This document shows, piece after piece, positions 60,490 through 64,000 of a DNA stretch of 64,000 bases (the first letter of the stretch is position 1; each line of letters begins with the position of its first letter). The position numbers were made by a program, and so were the translations under genes. This stretch comes from Hyaloperonospora brassicae (lineage: Eukaryota > Oomycota > Peronosporomycetes > Peronosporales > Peronosporaceae). The DNA is taken from assembly GCA_947650285.1 (NCBI GenBank), contig CANTFL010000275.1, positions 65,001 through 129,000 on the forward strand. The letters are read 5' to 3'. The notes under the pieces are model-generated. The model searched no databases. It saw only the letters and a program-made list of their open reading frames with translations, and was not told the DNA's origin.

Positions 60490-62165
60490 TCTTTCGGCCA
60501 TTATTACACCACGCGAAAGTGGTGACGAGGCCTCGCGAATGGAGTTTGCGAACTACATTCCGCACAGCTGTATGTAGTGAGCATGGTGAAACAGTTTTCG
60601 GCTAGTCACGAACCATTGCAGCCGTTTCGTACTCGTAAATTGCTAGCATTTTGCTCCCCGTACTAGCCTGCCATCCTGACATCTCTTTCGTACTTAGTGC
60701 GCTGTGATCAACAGACTTGACCAAGTTACGGACGACAGCCACTCACCATACTTTATATCTCACGACGTCTCAGCAGTGTAAATGAAAGTGCACGGGCTGG
60801 TAGAAATACTCATTTGTATTTATGATCCGCCTGTGATGGCATGCCATCTGATGTAGCCAACGGGATCTCGCGACAAATCAAAGCTTTGCATACAAATATG
60901 GGATAGTCTCCATGATTGCATACGAATGCTTGATCGAGCAAAATCCGGCGTACTAGGACGTCAAATCTCATACTTTCTCGCTTCTGTTGACCGAAGTGTG
61001 CTTGCTTTAACTTTACGAATGCGACCGGGACGCCGGCGTGCCGTGGCGCACGACGTAACATTGATGTACAATGAGGGGCTCATAGTGCGACAAATGGTCG
61101 TCTGCAATCCACCTTCCGCATCATCAAAGCATCAATCTACACAGCAGGCCATACTTCAAGAATCGACCGCACATGCGTCAATGCGAGGACCACTGCGATC
61201 GAACTTGTTACTGTCGTCTTTTATAACAGCGTAGTCAATGATTTTGGTCGTGCGTTTTGCTACGTTGTGGTTCTCATCGAGTGATTTGAATCTGGCTGCG
61301 ATGCGGCATGATATGCTGCCACTTTAAACACCGACTACTACGAATCGATTGTGTGCAAAGGGACGTGCCGGTACATTTGCTAGAGCGGTCCTATGTTTGC
61401 TTCTTGCTGCGACAAGTGAAAAAGAAATGTCATGCCCGTGCAAAGTAACACTTGTGTTGGCCCGATCGAGGCTAACGATAGGTCCATAATTTGCAATCAG
61501 TATGATAAATAACGTGCAGAACAAAAAGAGACGGCAAAAATAGGGATGATCGCTTTGCAAACGCGATCGAAGGCATATCGTGCTCAAATATCGCATGAAA
61601 ACTGCACCGTTTATTCGTCGCTACCTGATATTTTGCGCCCAACGTTTCGAGCGACTGGATTTTTCTTCTTCAAGTCCCCCAACTACTGCATCGTTCGGGC
61701 TTTCTCGCAGCCTCGAGAAGCGAGTCCGCGGGTAGGGTTGTCGAGCATCCGGCTTTTATCGCCACGCGCTTCCCGCTGCGACGTCCCCCGACACGACTCG
61801 CGTCGCTTTTGCAGTACGGCTTCGAATCTCGACGTTTGTTCGCTCGAGAGGCCGATTACTCGATCCATTCCCGCGGGTTCGTCAAAGTATCACGAACATG
61901 TGGTTCGAGCCGCCCGCTGTGGCCAATGTGGCTAACGGCGCGTGAAAAAACAGTGGAGATGGGCAGTCTGCTCTTTGCACTGGCGAGTGAGCTCCAACAG
62001 AGCTCCAACAGAGCTCTCAACACGTCGACGCCGCTCCCGATCAGTTTCGCAGAACGTCGTGCGCGTGTGCCTGCAGCTCTCAGTCAGCTGATCGGAGCGT
62101 ATGTACGGACGAACGAAGCAATCGACTTGCAATACGGGTGGGGCGACCGACGTCTTGCGCCCCAC
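60490..62165. other. Upstream region of the GC-rich NLP, no recognised gene
   Basis: GC content rises toward 61.6-62.2 kb, which opens long ORFs by composition alone (61546-61935, 61809-62324 plus; 61932-62312 minus). These overlap each other and the NLP start in other frames and are not supported as genes. GAGCTCCAACA is tandemly duplicated at about 61989-62011. Confidence 0.4.
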
Positions 62166-62170
62166 GCAAT

Positions 62171-62186
62171 TCATTTGACAATTTTC
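62171..62186 (+). promoter_or_regulatory. Oomycete initiator (Inr) of the NLP at 62215
   Basis: TCATTTGACAATTTTC matches the oomycete Inr consensus TCATTYYNCAWTTT with one mismatch and is followed by a CG-containing flank. It ends 28 nt before the ATG at 62215, a usual short 5' leader for this group. Confidence 0.7.
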
Positions 62187-62214
62187 GCTCGAGGATTCGC
62201 GGCGAGACTCAGCG

Positions 62215-63099
62215 ATGCAGACTCGCACCGTCGTGTCGACCACTTTGATAGCAGTAACAGCAGCAGCAGCAGCAGCCGGTGGGATCCACGCCAAAGACGG
62301 CACAAACGGCACACTGACGTTTGAGTCCCCTGTGCTGACGGCCTATGTCTCGACCGTATATTCGACGCCCACTCGAAAGTCGAGCTTGGAGCTGTGGACG
62401 CCCAAATGGATCAAACACCACCTCGTGCAGCCCTTCCCCGAGCCCGAGCCAACGTCGGTCTCTGATTGCGCGAGTGTCATGTTCAAGCCGCAGCTCCACG
62501 TCGTGCGCGGATGCCACCCGTATCCTGCAGTCAACGAAGTGGGGGAAACTGGCAGCGGTCTGAAACCAACGGGACGCCCTGATGGCCAATGCAAGGGATC
62601 GGGGTACGGGTCTCAAATCTACGGGCGTTCCGTGCGGTACCGGGGCAAGTGGGCCATCATGTACGCGTGGTACTTCCCGAAAGACAATGCGGACCATAAA
62701 CGTCACGACTGGGAGCACGTTATCGTGTGGATCGACAATCCGGCCGCCGGGAACCCAGAGGTGCTGGCTGTCACGCCGTCGTGCGGAAAATCTGCCTACT
62801 TGCGGAAGGTCCCGCCTGGCCCTGAATACATGAGTGGAGAAAGTGTCAAACTCAGCTACGGAGCGGATATCAAGGACGATTACCGGCTCAAGTTCACAAC
62901 GGAGACTGGCGAGCACCAGTCACTGATCATGTGGGAGCAGCTGCCGGAAGACGCCCGCCGAGCTTTTAACGGCATTCTCTGGAGCAACGTCATGATGCCT
63001 CTAAACGATGCATGGTTTATGTCCGAGTTGAAGCGGGCCTGGCCTTTTGGAAAATGGAAAAAGGGTCTAGTGAACGCTACGAGTGGCACTGCATCCTAA
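62215..63099 (+). CDS. NLP: Nep1-like protein (NLP), secreted, intact
   Basis: A 294-residue secreted NLP and the best preserved of the three. The ATG at 62215 starts a signal peptide (1-26, poly-Ala core encoded by a CAG/GCA run, cleavage probable after GGIHA) and follows an initiator motif. The NPP1 domain shows FPEPEP (74-79), Cys100 and Cys126 (type 1 pair), YPAVNE (103-108), MYAWYFPKD (149-157), heptapeptide HKRHDWE (161-167), IMWEQLPEDA (238-247) and WPF (276-278). Cys85 and Cys190 are additional. The second His is kept, while the first position is Lys instead of the metal-binding His. The coding sequence is GC-rich compared with the two other NLPs. No homologous 3' flank like that of the other loci was seen, so it belongs to a different branch. 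Confidence 0.96.
   Translation: MQTRTVVSTTLIAVTAAAAAAGGIHAKDGTNGTLTFESPVLTAYVSTVYSTPTRKSSLELWTPKWIKHHLVQPFPEPEPTSVSDCASVMFKPQLHVVRGCHPYPAVNEVGETGSGLKPTGRPDGQCKGSGYGSQIYGRSVRYRGKWAIMYAWYFPKDNADHKRHDWEHVIVWIDNPAAGNPEVLAVTPSCGKSAYLRKVPPGPEYMSGESVKLSYGADIKDDYRLKFTTETGEHQSLIMWEQLPEDARRAFNGILWSNVMMPLNDAWFMSELKRAWPFGKWKKGLVNATSGTAS
62252..62277 (+). repeat. CAG trinucleotide run in the NLP signal peptide
   Basis: A short (CAG)n run, read as Ala codons (GCA) within the signal peptide of the NLP at 62215. Its copy number could vary without changing frame. Confidence 0.8.
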
Positions 63100-63920
63100 G
63101 GCCACGGCCGCCCTTGCCTGGTGGTCGCGCTTGCTGCGCGATTACAGGTCCATAGCACTTTTAGTATCGCGTGGATGGCTGAGCTGGTAGTCATCGGATG
63201 ACTGAATTACCCGCTTTTGCAACACAGTAGCTGCCGGAATCGACTTATCTGTTGGTCTTGAGTAGTAGTGACTTTCTTCTGACCTGTCGTGCGGCGACGA
63301 TGAGGATGACTTGCGGCCGACGGCAGGACAAGACATGGAGCAAGGAGGAGTTGCTGGCCAAGTACGAAGTCGATCCATGTTAACGATGCGCTCACGCTTT
63401 CATGCGTTTGTGAGTCTGTCGACTCTCGCACGGTCACTGTTAATAAGTGTTCCCAGTCCTCACGTACGGAGTTCGTGCTTGGTAGGCACAAACAGCTTCC
63501 TCTTACGTCAATATAACTTGATCGTTCTCAAGCCTATGAATCAAGCAGTACGTAGACCTCGATAGGGCGAGCGTCACACATGTCGCCTAGACTCCTCTTC
63601 ATATGTTCTTGCGACCTCTAATTTGCTAGAACGATTGCTGCCTTTGCTTATATGCACCTGTGAGGCAAATGGTAAGATAGATGTACACTGAGTGAACGTG
63701 GGTTATCATTGCGGAGGCACAAACCGCGGGCATGCGATACGAAAAGGTACTAGCGACAGCAGCTTGTCCCGAGCAAGCAAGCGGTCCACTGCTGCTTTTT
63801 CTTTGCTGAAACTCTGTCGTAGAGGCGCGTGTCAAAGGTCCACGGACGACCGTTCTATGGCGAGTTGGTGCAAGTGCACACCGTACAGGACAAGTAAAAG
63901 ATCAACCGAAAAGTGAACAC
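63100..63920. other. No recognised gene
   Basis: ORFs here (63207-63491 minus, 63311-63565 plus, 63692-63916 plus) overlap each other, lack motifs and are not supported. Confidence 0.4.
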
Positions 63921-63924
63921 ATCC

Positions 63925-64000
63925 GACCACGAAGTCAGGCGCAAGGAAACCCGCTCAGAAGTAATGGAAGTTTTCAAGGTGAAGTGGAAGGGGGTTCAAT
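63925..64000 (+). mobile_element. Possible chromodomain start of a gypsy element, cut by window end
   Basis: One plus-strand frame reads HEVRRKETRSEVMEV followed by FKVKWKGV. This resembles the first strands of a chromodomain (consensus VE.IL..R.. then YLVKWKGY), which many Ty3/gypsy integrases carry at the C-terminus. The window ends here, so it cannot be confirmed. Confidence 0.3.

Noticed and set aside
61809..62324. 171-codon plus-strand ORF overlapping the NLP start
   Set aside because: It overlaps the NLP and its initiator in another frame in GC-rich DNA, without recognisable motifs.
62209..62916. 235-codon minus-strand ORF
   Set aside because: It is antisense to the NLP at 62215; the poly-Cys stretch is just the CAG run read in another frame.

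Overview
The window looks like an accessory, repeat-rich part of an oomycete genome, most probably a downy mildew or Phytophthora relative (Peronosporaceae). The main reasons are intronless Nep1-like protein (NLP) genes with secretion signals, oomycete-type initiator motifs just upstream of their start codons, and decayed transposons (Mutator-like, Ty3/gypsy, LINE, LTR fragments) of the kinds common in these genomes. The species cannot be fixed from this sequence alone.

Layout. (1) 1-7 kb: a decayed NLP on the minus strand (401-1313) and an intact NLP on the plus strand (5752-6540). Their 3' halves and 3' flanks form a near-identical inverted repeat (1-685 versus 6256-6940). Between them lie LTR-family fragments, one arm of a second and larger inverted repeat (1627-3911, partner 28827-31111) and a minisatellite. 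(2) 7-16.6 kb: no gene recognised; AT content rises, with a 22-bp tandem triplet near 9.5 kb. (3) 16.7-18.5 kb: a minus-strand Ty3/gypsy pol remnant (RNase H, integrase). (4) 19-35.9 kb: very AT-rich, gene-poor DNA with a few unassigned ORFs and the second arm of the large inverted repeat. (5) 36-43.8 kb: a Mutator-like element with 915-bp terminal inverted repeats and a decayed minus-strand transposase, followed by a second decayed Mutator-like transposase on the plus strand that still shows a SWIM-type finger and a zinc knuckle. (6) 44.6-51.7 kb: LTR-retrotransposon-like leader sequence, NLP debris (46.6 and 47.4 kb), a possible small secreted protein (47772-48311, minus) and a solo LTR (48603-49041). 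(7) 51.7-55.5 kb: an intact minus-strand NLP with a Pro/Ala linker, then a LINE-like remnant. (8) 55.5-64 kb: mostly unassigned sequence, then a GC-rich intact NLP (62215-63099) and a possible chromodomain fragment at the window edge.

The only genes I can support as intact and of known family are the three NLPs. They are small secreted proteins of the Nep1-like family, which in plant-associated microbes act on host plasma membranes and/or are recognised as molecular patterns. All three lack the first histidine of the family heptapeptide, and one also lacks the second. This suggests, but does not prove, the non-lytic type of NLP known from downy mildews. The rest of the window reads as transposon decay, rearrangement by inverted duplication, and birth-and-death of the NLP family.
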